From positions 1,550,001 through 1,614,000 of the forward strand of contig WJXW01000002.1 in NCBI GenBank assembly GCA_015832175.1: a stretch of DNA of 64,000 bases, written 5' to 3'. The translations under genes were made by a program, and so were the position numbers. The DNA is from Paraphaeosphaeria minitans. Lineage: Eukaryota; Ascomycota; Dothideomycetes; Pleosporales; Didymosphaeriaceae. Under the pieces are notes generated by a model. It was not told the DNA's origin and made no database searches. It saw only the letters and a program-made list of their open reading frames with translations. Of the stretch, positions 10,158 through 20,446 are shown one piece after another. Position 1 is the first letter of the stretch. Every line of letters begins with the position of its first letter.

Positions 10158-12221
10158 ATGCCGCTTCCGAAGCGCCAGACAGTCCCCAAGGCCACCAAGG
10201 GCTCGAGCGACAGCAGATTTGCTGCTTTCGAAACCGACCCCAAATTCCGCCTCCCCTCGAAGAAGCACGCGAAGACGAAGCTCGACCCTCGATTTTCGCG
10301 ACTGCGCACCGATTCCGACTTTCACAGCAAGGCCTCTGTCGACAAGTATGGACGTCCAGTATCCAAAAATGCAGGCAAGAAGGACTTGGAGCGCATGTTT
10401 GAGTTGGGCTCTGATGAGGGGAGCGGCAGTGAGCTAGATGCGCCGGACGACAAGAAGAGAGACCGGCATGTTATGCGCGAGCTGGCCAGGATACAGCAGA
10501 AGGGCTTCGATCCGATCCGCGATGGTGGCCTGGAGTCGTCTTCGGACGAGAGCGATAGCGACGACGACAACGACGAAGAGGCTGAGGTGGAAAACCAGAC
10601 GGAATTGGCAGGCCAAGGCAACGAGGTGCCTATGGGAGACGTCACCGCGAGGCTAGCCGCGGTGAACCTGGATTGGGACAACATCCGGGCAACAGATATC
10701 ATGGCTGTCGCTAGCTCTTTCGTCCCTGCCGACGGCCGCATACTGAACGTCACCATATACCCCAGCGAGTTCGGTTTGGAGCGAATGCAGCGCGAGGAGA
10801 TCGAAGGGCCACCCAAAGAAATCTTCAGTGCAGCTGTGAAGGAACAGGAACAAAACATAGAGACAGTGGACCAGCTGGAAGGGTCGGACTCGGAAGACGA
10901 AGAGCAAAAGAAAAAGGATGCTCTGAACGAAGCCGATGCCGAAGACTTTGACTCCAAGGCACTGAGAACCTACCAGCTCGATCGTCTCCGCTATTACTAC
11001 GCCTTGATATCGTGTTCGTCACCTAATGTCGCAAAAGCCATTTACGACAACTTGGACGGCCGCGAGTACCTTTCCAGTGCCAACTTTTTTGACCTGCGAT
11101 TCGTTCCTGAGGAAGTCGAGTTCGATGCTGAGCCGCACGAGGAGTGTGAGAAGCTGCCAAATGGATACAAGCCCAACGAATTCGTAACTGATGCGCTTTC
11201 CCACTCGAAAGTAAAACTCACCTGGGACGCAGACGACACGACAAGAAAGGAAGTGCAAAAGCGAGCTTTTTCAAGGAAAGAGATCGACGAGAACGAACTT
11301 CAGGCATATCTCGGAACTGATTCTTCGTCATCCGAAGACGAGGCTGAAGCTGATAAAGCCGGAAAGGCTGCTAGTCTACGTGCAGCTCTTGGGTTAGACG
11401 CAACAAGCAAGTCGTCACAGCCAAAGTCCAAGTCCTCTTCCAAGAAGGACCGGGATATGAAGAATCCGAACGCAGAGATGGAAGTCACATTCACATCTGG
11501 TTTTGCAGCGGACGGAGCCAAGGGTTCAGTATTTGAGAACGAACCGGAAGAAACCACACTCGAAAAGTATGTGCGAAAGCAGAAAGAGCGCAAGGCTAAG
11601 CGGAAAGAAAGAGGGCAAGCTATCAAAGAGGGCCGGGATCCCGATGCGAAGCCCGTGTCAGAGGACGATGTACCGGCTGGGGCAGATGGGGAAGACCCTT
11701 GGAACGATCCTTTCTTCGGCTCAGATCCCGAAGCAGAGAAAGCTCTGGAGATTAAGTCGAACAAGGAGAAGAGGGCAAAGAAACGAGAAGAGCGTGAGAA
11801 GCAAGAGAAGGCCGACGCCGAAGAGCGCGCAAACCTGGAGCTGCTCATGATCGACGAGAAGGACTCCAAGGTGCAGCACTTCGACATGAACGACGTCTTG
11901 AAGGCAGAAAAGGCGAAGAAGAAGGGAAAGAAGAACAAGAAGGCAGCCAAGGAGGTCCCGGCGGACAACTTCGACATCAACACCAACGATCCTCGTTTCG
12001 CAAAGTTGTTCGAAAGCCATGACTTCGCCATAGACCCGACAAACCCTAGGTTCAAGGAGACGTCGGGAATGAAAAAGTTGTTGGAAGAAGGCCGTAAGAA
12101 GAGGAAGCTGGATAGAGACGAGGACGAGGCAGAAGTGAAGAAACCTAAGAAAGAGGCGGCGGGCGAACCGGATGATGTAAAGAAACTGGCTGCTAGACTC
12201 AAAGCGAAGTCTAAGCGGTGA
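10158..12221 (+). CDS. ESF1: ESF1-type pre-rRNA processing protein
   Basis: Intronless gene for a 687-aa nucleolar protein required for early 18S rRNA maturation in the small-subunit processome. The open frame extends upstream, but the ATG at 10158 gives the family-typical start with PKFRLPSKK and DPRFSRL. Acidic Ser/Asp/Glu tracts follow around residues 90-145. The ESF1 core has LAAVNLDWDN, FVPADGRILNVTIYPSEFG and RYYYALISCSS. A second acidic and lysine-rich region follows. A C-terminal NUC153 motif sits near residues 605-650 (NTNDPRFAKLFE, DPTNPRFKET, then KKLLEEGRKKRK). The basic tail (KKLAARLKAKSKR) suits a nucleolar protein. Length and order fit the family. Long antisense open frames across this gene are by-products of its biased codons. 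Confidence 0.93.
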   Translation: MPLPKRQTVPKATKGSSDSRFAAFETDPKFRLPSKKHAKTKLDPRFSRLRTDSDFHSKASVDKYGRPVSKNAGKKDLERMFELGSDEGSGSELDAPDDKKRDRHVMRELARIQQKGFDPIRDGGLESSSDESDSDDDNDEEAEVENQTELAGQGNEVPMGDVTARLAAVNLDWDNIRATDIMAVASSFVPADGRILNVTIYPSEFGLERMQREEIEGPPKEIFSAAVKEQEQNIETVDQLEGSDSEDEEQKKKDALNEADAEDFDSKALRTYQLDRLRYYYALISCSSPNVAKAIYDNLDGREYLSSANFFDLRFVPEEVEFDAEPHEECEKLPNGYKPNEFVTDALSHSKVKLTWDADDTTRKEVQKRAFSRKEIDENELQAYLGTDSSSSEDEAEADKAGKAASLRAALGLDATSKSSQPKSKSSSKKDRDMKNPNAEMEVTFTSGFAADGAKGSVFENEPEETTLEKYVRKQKERKAKRKERGQAIKEGRDPDAKPVSEDDVPAGADGEDPWNDPFFGSDPEAEKALEIKSNKEKRAKKREEREKQEKADAEERANLELLMIDEKDSKVQHFDMNDVLKAEKAKKKGKKNKKAAKEVPADNFDINTNDPRFAKLFESHDFAIDPTNPRFKETSGMKKLLEEGRKKRKLDRDEDEAEVKKPKKEAAGEPDDVKKLAARLKAKSKR

Positions 12222-12504
12222 GGCCCTCACATAGAATTATACCCCATATATCAATTTCAACAGCGCGAGGGACTCGTGCATACTGAGATTCCCTCCATGT
12301 CGCGAGACACGTAATCGAAATCTGATTACCTAAATCTACATCCTCGATTGTATTACAACACAAAATCTTCCACCAACAAACCACATGCAGCAAAAGTCAC
12401 GAAACACTACACAAGCAACGCACATCCCGTCCTCCCAACACATTCCTCTGCCCAATCAATCCCTGGCTCTCATGCGGCTGCACCTCACCCTGACTTACAC
12501 TCTT

Positions 12505-13224
12505 CTACTTATCATCATCCGGATACGGATAATACATATCCACATCCTGTAGCCTCAGCCCATTGATATCATCGCTTTTCACATCCCCATTAGAAATCAC
12601 ACACCGAAACAATCTCCGGCCCCTACTCCCTACCACAAACTCCGCCCCACCCGGCCCCCGGGGTTGCTTGCTCTCGCAATTATACTCGTCCCCGGGGTAC
12701 GGGTAGCAGTACCCCGGCGCGCGGGTGTTGACTTTGGCGGTCAGCATCCAGAGACCGTTGGGAGCGGCCTTTGGGGGGTTGAAGCCTTGGTTGTCGGAGT
12801 ACAAGGTCCAATGGTAGGCGGGCGTGTTGGAGAAGTGCATCTCGAAAATGGTTATTGCGGAAGGGTTGTCGGACTCGTACTTGCAGCCCGTGCCCTCGCA
12901 GCGGATGCCGAATTTGTCGCCGGAGGCATCGACGCGCACGGGCCAGAAGAGGGTGAATTTCTACAAGAGTGGTTACTCAGGCGCTAGGTGAGGGGAAGGA
13001 ACAAGTGATGGGAGGGAGGGAGAAAGGGGAAAGAGGGTTATACGTACGTCGTCCACGTATTTGCAGGCGTCATCCGGCGTGCTGCCGAAGACGCGGAAGC
13101 CGAGTTTCTGAGGCGCGCTGGCGCTCCAATCCCTATAATGGTCGGCGTAGACATCGAAGTTTGCAAAGGCGAATGGAACGAGGGTTGTCAGTACTGGCAA
13201 GTAGATTGCAGTGTAGAGCTGCAT
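12505..13224 (-). CDS. small secreted cysteine-containing protein
   Basis: Exons 13224-13048 and 12960-12505 (87-nt intron starting GTACGT) encode 210 aa. Residues 1-21 form a classical signal peptide (hydrophobic YLPVLTTLVPFAF ending before NFDVY). The mature part has six cysteines (54, 80, 85 and three near the C-terminus), enough for three disulfides. It has no membrane anchor and is Tyr/Pro-rich toward the end (DVDMYYPYPDDD). Nothing in it matches an enzyme family I know. Size, signal peptide and even cysteine count fit the loose class of fungal secreted effector-like or cell-surface proteins. That is a class description, not a function. It is convergent with ESF1, with 283 bp between the stops. 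Confidence 0.75.
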
Positions 13225-13632
13225 TTTGTTCGCCCTCGCGAGGACGGACTATCAGACTCGGTGGGTCGTTTCTCGGATTCCGCTACTTCTAACAGACTAT
13301 ATAAGCCAACTGTGTGGCCATCTGTAGAGTATTGTAGAACGTTTCCAGTAACAATATCGTTTTAAACTAGCCGGGTGACTGATGTTGGTGTGATTATGCA
13401 AATGCCGAAAACAAAGCATTGTGGCAATGCAATTTTGCTCTTTCAATGGACGTCTCGCCACAAAGCTCATGTGGCTCTATTGTGAGCTGCTTTTGGTCAT
13501 TGCATTGATGTTGGATACTACAGGTGCTTTGATGATGCTAGGGGCGTGAGCGGAGAATGTAACATAGGTATGAGGGCACGGTGTCATGTCGATCATTACT
13601 TCGAAACTATGAGTATGCCTGAGATTGATTGC
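13225..13632. promoter_or_regulatory. upstream region of the secreted-protein gene
   Basis: Holds the presumed promoter, with a TATATAAG-like element (ACTATATAAGCC) near 13296-13307, about 75 bp upstream of the minus-strand ATG. No gene is seen. Confidence 0.35.
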
Positions 13633-13842
13633 TGTTGGCATATGAGATACACGGGTAGGGCCCATTGGCCCTACAGGACGATCACACAAGAGGTGATCAC
13701 ATGGCCAAGACGAGCTTCCCACTCAGCTTACTACTTCCTTATGTAAACTAGGTCTATATAAGACGCACCTCTGAACAGGCTTCTCCTGTTCAGTGACAAT
13801 ACAGTTGATCACCCTAAGCAGTACCTTCAGCTCACCTCCACA
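13633..13842 (+). mobile_element. solo LTR, copia-like, 210 bp with target duplication
   Basis: The element begins TGTTGGC and ends CTCCACA (TG...CA termini) and is bounded by a perfect 5-bp duplication ATTGC at 13628-13632 and 13843-13847. A second copy lies at 57559-57775. Inside are a TATA-like CTATATAAG and a hairpin (CTGAACAGG, 5-nt loop, CCTGTTCAG). There is no internal region beside it, so this is a solo LTR left by recombination between the two ends. The short LTR with TGTTGG start suggests Ty1/copia; that class is an inference. Confidence 0.88.
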
Positions 13843-15536
13843 ATTGCTGATATAAGTGAGAATCAAACCAACGTGAGCATACGCAAAGATGTATGATTTG
13901 ACGGTCTGCATATGTTGATGGGCATCTTGCATTGCTCGTGGGGTCTCCACTCAGCTTCGCTGCGAAGTACCTCGCTTGTTCTACGGAGATGTTGCTGAAG
14001 AATTGTAAATGCAACGGTTCGAAGCACATGTAGCCTACAAGCTGAAAGTAGCCAACAGTGCTAAGAATCCATAGCCAGAGCCTTGTGGCGGCCCGTGTTA
14101 ACTATGCAATTTGTCCGTGCGTGAGGCATGCATACAACAGCTTGACATTGGCATGGGTACCAAGGGATGACCATACCAATCCGCTAGTTCCCCATACTTG
14201 GGAATAACCGATTCATCTATGATCTTTGTTTCTACAAAATAGTTGGCCAGCCCCAACATCAATTATACAGGGGCGTTCAAGATTTGGCGCCAACCAGTGT
14301 CTGTGGTGTCATCTGCAGGACTAAAGGAGAGGTGCCCATCTTTGCGTAGTCAATGTCCACCGACATCCAAGAAACGTGATTCCTGTCCTTAAAGGAACAG
14401 CGTGATGACCGCTCCGTTTCTCTTAGGGAATTTTGTAAGTTCTTTGCTCCACAGATGCACCGCACTGAAAAGAATGTTGCTGGACATTATCAGGCGCCTC
14501 GTGGCTAATGCTAAAGCAGTTCGGGGCGCTTTTCAGCAGTGAGAATTTCCACACACTCCCAATCAACCTTTTCATGGTGAAATGGAGCACTCTCGGTGCC
14601 AAGAACCTCTTTGGCACACATCTAGCTCGGTTTGATAGTGTTCCACTGCAGACTGAGTCCCGCAATCTTCTGTTGTAGAAGATGAAGCTACATCAGCTGT
14701 TAGTATAATCATAATGAGAAACGAAGAGGGCTTGGAGGCCTCCGTCCCCATGAGCCCTCAAAATGACTTTCCAACTCGAACAACCTGTTGAACAAATATC
14801 CGCTGCGTTCGAGCCTCTCTTTGATCTTCAGCAGTTCGTTAAAGTTCTCATTCCCGATAAAATCAAGTAAGCACATGATTTCAATAAGATCACGTATAGT
14901 GTACGATGCTGGCAAAGTGAGACAAAAGAAGGTTGACTGCTTAGGTAGAATATAACAGTATTTGGGAGAGAACGACGAAATTAGGACTCGAACTCATACT
15001 GTATTGATTGCGGTACACGTTATAGTCTACGGTGATTTCCCAGTCTGCATATGTAATGGCCCCGTATCAACCCAACGTGGTCTAGCGTTATTGGTCTAGC
15101 ACCACCTGCAGCACCGCACTCACGTGACGTGATGATCAGTCCTTCCCTCTTCGTGAACGTCAAGTCTTACATGAGTTGTCAAGAACTTGCACGCCATAAG
15201 ATTCTCATCGTTCAGTCTTGGAAAGTCCATTGAGTCACGAAAAGCTGCATCTGCGGCTGAAGTAGCGTCGCATGTAGATGCCTCTTTCAGCTGAAGGGCG
15301 GCTCACATTCTCGTGCAAACCTGCAATGCAGCCGTGCTATTTTCGCGATTTCTAGAGCATACCACGGAACCTTACGCTCGTATAAAGCGGATCGTCACGC
15401 GCACCTTCGTGTTCATCATCGACCCACACGAAGAAGACTTGTTGACCTTAAAACGCATCGGATGGGCACCAATTGAAGTGTCCCAGACAAAACCTAACGA
15501 CAGTACTTTACTCCACCTACTTGTCTTCACAATACG
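13843..15536. other. gene-poor stretch with possible exon fragments
   Basis: No intact gene is recognised. Two protein-like pieces on the minus strand are listed separately. A TGGTCTAGC(G/A) motif occurs twice near 15090-15115, and a T-arm-like sequence lies near 14985-14997 on the other strand; together they do not make a tRNA. Confidence 0.4.
14709..15290 (-). pseudogene. possible gene fragment, two exon-like pieces
   Basis: Two minus-strand pieces look protein-like. Around 15280-15165 there is TCDATSAADAAFRDSMDFP, followed by RLNDENLMACKFLTTH and then a GTAAGA donor-like site. At 14915-14709 there is SYTIRDLIEIMCLLDFIGNE, continuing with ELLKIKERLERSGYLFN to a stop, preceded by a pyrimidine-rich TTTGCCAG acceptor-like site. 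The DNA between them carries no open frame. They may be exons of one unknown gene or remains of one. No family recognised. Confidence 0.22.
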
Positions 15537-16631
15537 ATGTCTTTCGGCCCCTTTGCGCTCCAATGGCGGCGTCCCTCACCAAACCCTCCACCATCAACAC
15601 CCCTTCCCGACGGCATCTCACGCTCCTCAATTCACACTCCATCAGGTCCACTTGAACTGCTGACGGCGTTACCCACGAAGTCCATCACATCTTTCGAAGA
15701 AGCAAAGCCTCCTCTGTTTTTCGCCCACGGAGGCTTCGGCTGTGCAGAACAATGGCTAAACTACATGCAATATTTTGCTGCGGCTGGCTACCCTTGCTAT
15801 GCAATCAGTTACCGAGGCCACGGTAAGAGTTGGTATCCGTGGTTCTTGCGCATGTACTTCACCACGCGAGGCACCATGGCAGAGGACCTCACCGCTGGTG
15901 TCAAGTACGTCGAAGCATTGGAAGCGACAAGAAGAGGCGCACCTGGGACGCAGGTTGTTCTTATCGCACATTCGGCAGGCGGAGCCTTATCTCAGTACGT
16001 ACTCAGCAGGAAGATGTTGCAGGTCCAGGGGCTCTGCATGTTCGCTGCTGTTCCGGGCTTCGGCAGCTGGAGCTGCTACAGTTTCTGGGCTGCGACTGCA
16101 CCGATACACTTCACATGCCGCGGCTGCCACTCGCGATATCTCCTAGCGACTGTGAAGCAGGTGCAAGACGCCTTTTTCACCTCTGGGACGCCGCTTCAAC
16201 ATGTTCAGAGCTTTGCGAAGCTACTCTCACCATATGAGTCTATGCTGTGGCCGATGCAAGCGCTCAACGCCTTCGTGACGGGCCCCGACGTACTTTCCTC
16301 CATCACTGGCTGGGCCCGCCGCAGGCCTATTCCATCGAAATCACCAGGCGAAGAACCCACCCCGGAGTTGAGCCAAAGACTCTTCATCCTCGCCGCGGAG
16401 AGAGATGTACTGTGCACACCGGCCATTCTCGAGGATGCCGCGCAGCGATATAGACGGGCTTTTAGAGATATCGAAAGTGATAAGAGACTGAGAGGCGCAA
16501 TTGAAGAGCAACGAAATGCGAATATTGGAGTACGTTTTAGGGTAGTGGAAGGAGTGGCGCACCATATGCAGAACCACGAGGAGTGGGGAAAGGGTGCCGA
16601 TGAAGTACGAAAGTGGCTTGAGCAGCTGTAG
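15537..16631 (+). CDS. alpha/beta-hydrolase fold protein
   Basis: Intronless, 364 aa. The fold is clear: oxyanion-hole HGGFG at 64-68, SYRGHGKS at 91-98, and the nucleophile elbow AHSAGGA with Ser146. Asp290 (LAAERDVLCTP) is the likely acid and His342/343 (VEGVAHHMQNHE) the likely base, so the Ser-Asp-His triad is complete. The N-terminus is Pro/Ser-rich without a signal peptide, so a cytosolic or organellar location is likely. A cap region between about 170 and 260 is Cys/Trp/Phe-rich. Substrate cannot be inferred; fungal relatives are annotated as lipase/esterase-like AB-hydrolase proteins. The ATG chosen opens the frame directly ahead of the family-like N-terminus. Confidence 0.85.
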   Translation: MSFGPFALQWRRPSPNPPPSTPLPDGISRSSIHTPSGPLELLTALPTKSITSFEEAKPPLFFAHGGFGCAEQWLNYMQYFAAAGYPCYAISYRGHGKSWYPWFLRMYFTTRGTMAEDLTAGVKYVEALEATRRGAPGTQVVLIAHSAGGALSQYVLSRKMLQVQGLCMFAAVPGFGSWSCYSFWAATAPIHFTCRGCHSRYLLATVKQVQDAFFTSGTPLQHVQSFAKLLSPYESMLWPMQALNAFVTGPDVLSSITGWARRRPIPSKSPGEEPTPELSQRLFILAAERDVLCTPAILEDAAQRYRRAFRDIESDKRLRGAIEEQRNANIGVRFRVVEGVAHHMQNHEEWGKGADEVRKWLEQL

Positions 16632-17536
16632 CTGACGTTGTGGAGAGAGAGAATGATAAGTACGTACGGTGCGCGATGGGATGGAATCCAATGGTTGTAT
16701 AAATAGCAAGCTATCTGCTCTTTTTCACTTCCCTTTCACACAGCGTTCGAGCCTTTGGGCTCAAAAACTCATGATTCAAGTCTATGATATCCTTTACACG
16801 GGGTCTAAACCAACTTCATATTTACGCATGTGGAATTGATGGGAAAACATCAGTTTACAAAACCGTTACTACTAGGACTCATGTTCTCTTTTGTATTGTA
16901 GCACAAGTCGAGGCAACATCGCTTGTGCCGAACCAGGAACAAGTCCGCACCATTCTGCCGAGAGGGTTGAGAGTTATCGCTGCACTTTCCATGCGGATCA
17001 TGTCTGGAGCGCCCGAGGTAGAATCTTCCCTCAAAATCGCCATGGATAGGTTGCATGTTACGGAAGACTCCGAATACATAACTTGCATCTAAAAAGCTTC
17101 CTTGTTCTTGGCTAAACTTCTTTGCCGAGCACGACTACCGTAGCTACGATGTTACGGTGCCTGCAGCTTGCGAGCTCTGTTTCTATTCTCTAAAAGATTG
17201 GAAGCCGATGAGCTATGTTTTCGAGGTCGACCTTTTTTCAGTCATTATAGTCGTTGTCCGAGAGACTTGGAGCACATCAAAGGCCGAGCTACCGGATATA
17301 TGTGTGTTCTCTGGGCCGTGTCATCAAGAGATTGAGGCAACCCGAACTGATGCGAGCACTGAAAGTAACATCTGGCAACGATGTGGTGTGCTTCCTCCTG
17401 ATTACCGTCAACATGAGGTGGAATGCTACCAAATGAACGACATTACGCTTCATGCGAAGTGTTGGAGCCGAGAAACCATTATAAGGCCATCACATGCCTT
17501 GCTCGGTTTTTTCGAGGCCAATCAAAACCTTAATGT
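16632..17536. other. gene-free stretch
   Basis: No coding sequence supported. Short open frames are present but show no conserved motifs. Confidence 0.4.
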
Positions 17537-18128
17537 TTGGTACTCATGCTCTTCTATGTGCAAGGTATATGTTTTCACAAAGGATTGGACCACGACGCAG
17601 TGCTTGCGACTTGCATGCGCTGCGCGCAGAACTTAGTGAAGCTCCCCAAGGACTGTGCCAAAGACGACAACAAGCGCTGTGACTATTGCGTCAAAGGCAA
17701 TCGCGGAGAGTGCGACTTAGTATATCTAAAGTCGCGCGTTACATATACGCTTCAGCTAATACTTATAGGTGCCAAAGGCGATAAACAGGCGCCTCAATCG
17801 CCTATACGCCCTTCATAACCGCTACCATATTACGGTCATAGAGACCCCAGGCGGGCAGCGCAAGACAGACAAGCGTGTAAAGGCAGCAGGCCTAAAGCTA
17901 GCTTATTACTAGAAGTAATTCAACTTAGAGCTAGCTAACCACCAGCGTGTCGCAGCTCGTGTTAGTACACCCATAGGTGTGGCGACCCAGGTGCCCACCA
18001 CCAGCCCTCAGTATCTGGGCTTGATCCTAGTAGAGCAGCGTCGGATTGCCAATGCTCTTGAGGCGGTTGTTCCCCTCATGCAGCAGATGGTGAGATGTTC
18101 AGAGACGATGAAAGCATTGTATGCCTAA
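17537..18128 (+). pseudogene. decayed fungal Cys-motif protein gene
   Basis: The first piece contains CMRCAQNLVKLP, CAKDDNKRCDYCVK and CDL: a Cys-rich module of the type C-x2-C-...-C-...-C-x2-C-...-C. A GTATAT donor, a CAGCTAAT branch site and a TATAG acceptor (about 17720-17769) remove a 50-nt intron. They join it to a second piece starting VPKAINRRLNRLYALHNRY. That piece runs to the stop after SETMKALYA at 18126-18128. Two stops, TAG and TAA, break the frame near 17909-17916 (after LKLAYY); both would be Gln codons before a C-to-T change. Similar Cys-module proteins recur as multi-copy hypothetical genes in plant-associated ascomycetes. The function is unknown and the true start is not located. 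Confidence 0.5.
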
Positions 18129-19546
18129 TTCTCTTGGTCTCCACACGTATCTCTCACCTTGCAAGGCGTACTAAAGTTACCCGAAAAAATAGGCAAAGGC
18201 TTGCAACTATTTCCAATGGGTCCTGCGCCACGAACAAGAACGACTGCTTCAAAGCACTTGGCATCGATCGCATGCTTTGAAAAAAGCCGACGCCCTCATT
18301 GAAGTGCGAAAGCAAGCGTCTTAACGAAAAGCGAAAAAGTTCTATCGACGTACAGGTCATGTGCGATTACAATATCGAAGTTTCCATACTATGGCCTTCG
18401 GTTTAGGGGTTAGGGTTATGTGCCCTGGGCAGATGTTGTCCTCGAAGCCTAAAAAAATCCAAACACACTGTGTGTTCTTCCTGCTGCGGGGAGAGCTTAC
18501 AGTGCCAGTGCAATGTCCAGTTGGAGCGAAACTCTAAACAACGGAGCAAAATTCCGATCCTTGATTTTGGCCAACCTTCTCCCTTGACATAACCTGCCAA
18601 TATCACTCACCTAGTAGAAGCGAGAACGAACGAACACTTCGCCACACGAGCTCCGAAAGATCTCAATCTATATCAGACCTCAATCTATACCCGAGATATT
18701 CTGATCGAGAGTAGAAAACACGATCGACCAACCTACATGTTCTCGTAGGAGAGAATCGGTGGTGCTAGTAGTACATTCGCATGAACACACATCAAGACGC
18801 CGCTACCAACGGTTTATGCTTGTTGCGACTGTTTCACTCTTTCTACAGAACACCTCGCTTCGTCCTTATTACGGAAAGAACGTGATCAGCCCCTCAAATA
18901 TGCTTGTAGGCGCTCTTCGAATCTGACGTCGTTTGTCTTCATGCCGGAGAATGGGCCAAATAGTGAAGGTAGCCAACGCATGTCCGACCGGAGAAGGCTA
19001 TTTAGCAGTGAGCCCTGCACATGGCGCGCGCACGGAAAGGTGCATCCATAGCGTGATATTTCTGGAGGAAACCTGCAGTTACTAGGTATGAAGCAGTCGC
19101 TGCTAATTCCAGGGAGGAGAAAACTAAATTTTTTCTGAGCAAAGTCATGGCGACCTAAAGATCATTCGGAAACGGATTACGCCCTTGCTGCATGCTCGCA
19201 TTCTGAAATGTATACCTGTCAAACTCCTGTGTGAATCTTTGACTTGGTCTCCACACCGCCACTTGTTATGAATTAGGAACACTGAAGATTGAGCAGCACC
19301 TAGACATGTGTAGAGAGACTGCATGCATTGAATGACCAATTTGCATATTGGACAAGATGAATAAGAGCACACAAGAAAAGATTAGTGCTTTGGGTAAATA
19401 TTACTCCATCACGTCCATGTTAGAGCAGAAAGACTATGATCGAGGAAAAAAAAGGGTGTAATGTGCTGAACAGCTCTTAAAGCCTTCACGCGTGTTCATG
19501 CTAGGGGGGTCGAACCGAGCTACCCTGCATAGGATGTATCGGTATC
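18129..19546. other. gene-free stretch with telomere-like tract
   Basis: No gene is supported. TTTAGGGGTTAGGGTTA at 18402-18418 resembles two or three imperfect copies of the fungal telomere unit TTAGGG. The rest is unremarkable. Confidence 0.4.
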
Positions 19547-20113
19547 ATGGCGGAGCGCGGAGTCCTCGATTCCGACTCTATGTGCATGATGGACCCGAAC
19601 AGCGACGAATGTGAATCGTTGCAGTTCCAGGGCCATCATTACAAGGAATGTGGCAACTGCATGGACAGGAATACGCCACGGGACAAAAAACCACAAAAAG
19701 GCCACCCCATGTCCTGGAGGATCGAGAGGATCAATCCCTACGGACCGTATTTCTCCATAAAACAGCGCACATCAAAAATCAGAGACAAACGTCAAGTCTT
19801 CGTCGTCCACGGGTCTTACCCACTGAACACCGAACGGAACAGCCCCAGGGCCGCTGCAACTACAACACGAACCTACCTGCAAGAAAACGCCCCCACGCAC
19901 AAAAACGGAGGTCGATTGCAAGTCCCACGGGACCATCCAAGCGCCCGCCCAACCGCCGCCCCTCCCTGTACGATCTGCGCCGCCATAAACCTCGCAGGAA
20001 TAGACACGCCGACCAAAAACCTACCTCGTAAGCGCCAGCATCCACCCACTGCGTGTACTCCGGCGAGGGTGCGGAAGTCGACTGGGCTTGGACCCTTCGC
20101 GGTAGCTACCTAG
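19547..20113 (+). CDS. doubtful ORF, 188 aa
   Basis: An open frame of 188 codons whose first 60 residues look somewhat protein-like (CMMDPNSDECESLQFQGHHY, KECGNC). The remainder is Arg/Pro/Thr-rich and reads like translated non-coding DNA. It has no signal peptide or membrane segment and no recognised motif. It may be a fragment of a lost gene or a chance frame. Confidence 0.22.
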   Translation: MAERGVLDSDSMCMMDPNSDECESLQFQGHHYKECGNCMDRNTPRDKKPQKGHPMSWRIERINPYGPYFSIKQRTSKIRDKRQVFVVHGSYPLNTERNSPRAAATTTRTYLQENAPTHKNGGRLQVPRDHPSARPTAAPPCTICAAINLAGIDTPTKNLPRKRQHPPTACTPARVRKSTGLGPFAVAT

Positions 20114-20446
20114 CGAGCGCGTGGGAGTGCATGTACCTGCGCTGGGTTCTGATCTACGCGACGCCGCCGTATTTTTTAATTGGATGGGGATTGCACAGGG
20201 CCGTTTACATGGGCTTGGCAAGTCCCAGTCGCGTGGATGTACACATTCGCGGAGCTGAAGATCGACGGCGGGAAGACGGTGAAAGTGTAGGATCGTTACC
20301 AAGTTGATGACGTAGGGAACGCTATTCTAAACACCTCGTACAACGGATACACAGACACCCCCAAAGTCTAGGTAGGGCGCGCAAGCGAAATAAGACCGCC
20401 AGGAAGGAAACATTGTACAATCCCGCTAACCGTACGAGTGTTTCTC
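20114..20446. other. 3' flank of the NADH dehydrogenase gene
   Basis: The minus-strand frame of the dehydrogenase runs on through here only if its last intron is not removed. With splicing, this stretch is 3' untranslated or intergenic. Confidence 0.4.

Noticed and set aside
10322..12202. Long antisense open frames across ESF1 (up to 300 codons on the minus strand).
   Set aside because: They are Ser/Phe/Leu-rich mirrors of the ESF1 Lys/Glu/Asp codons with no start context, domain or splice logic.
14981..15115. tRNA-like elements (a GAGTTCGAGTCCT T-arm on the minus strand; a TGGTCTAGCG A-box-like on the plus strand).
   Set aside because: The two boxes are on opposite strands and no cloverleaf can be drawn.
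19500..19530. Sequence resembling a tRNA B box on the minus strand.
   Set aside because: The T-stem does not pair and there is no A box at a fitting distance.
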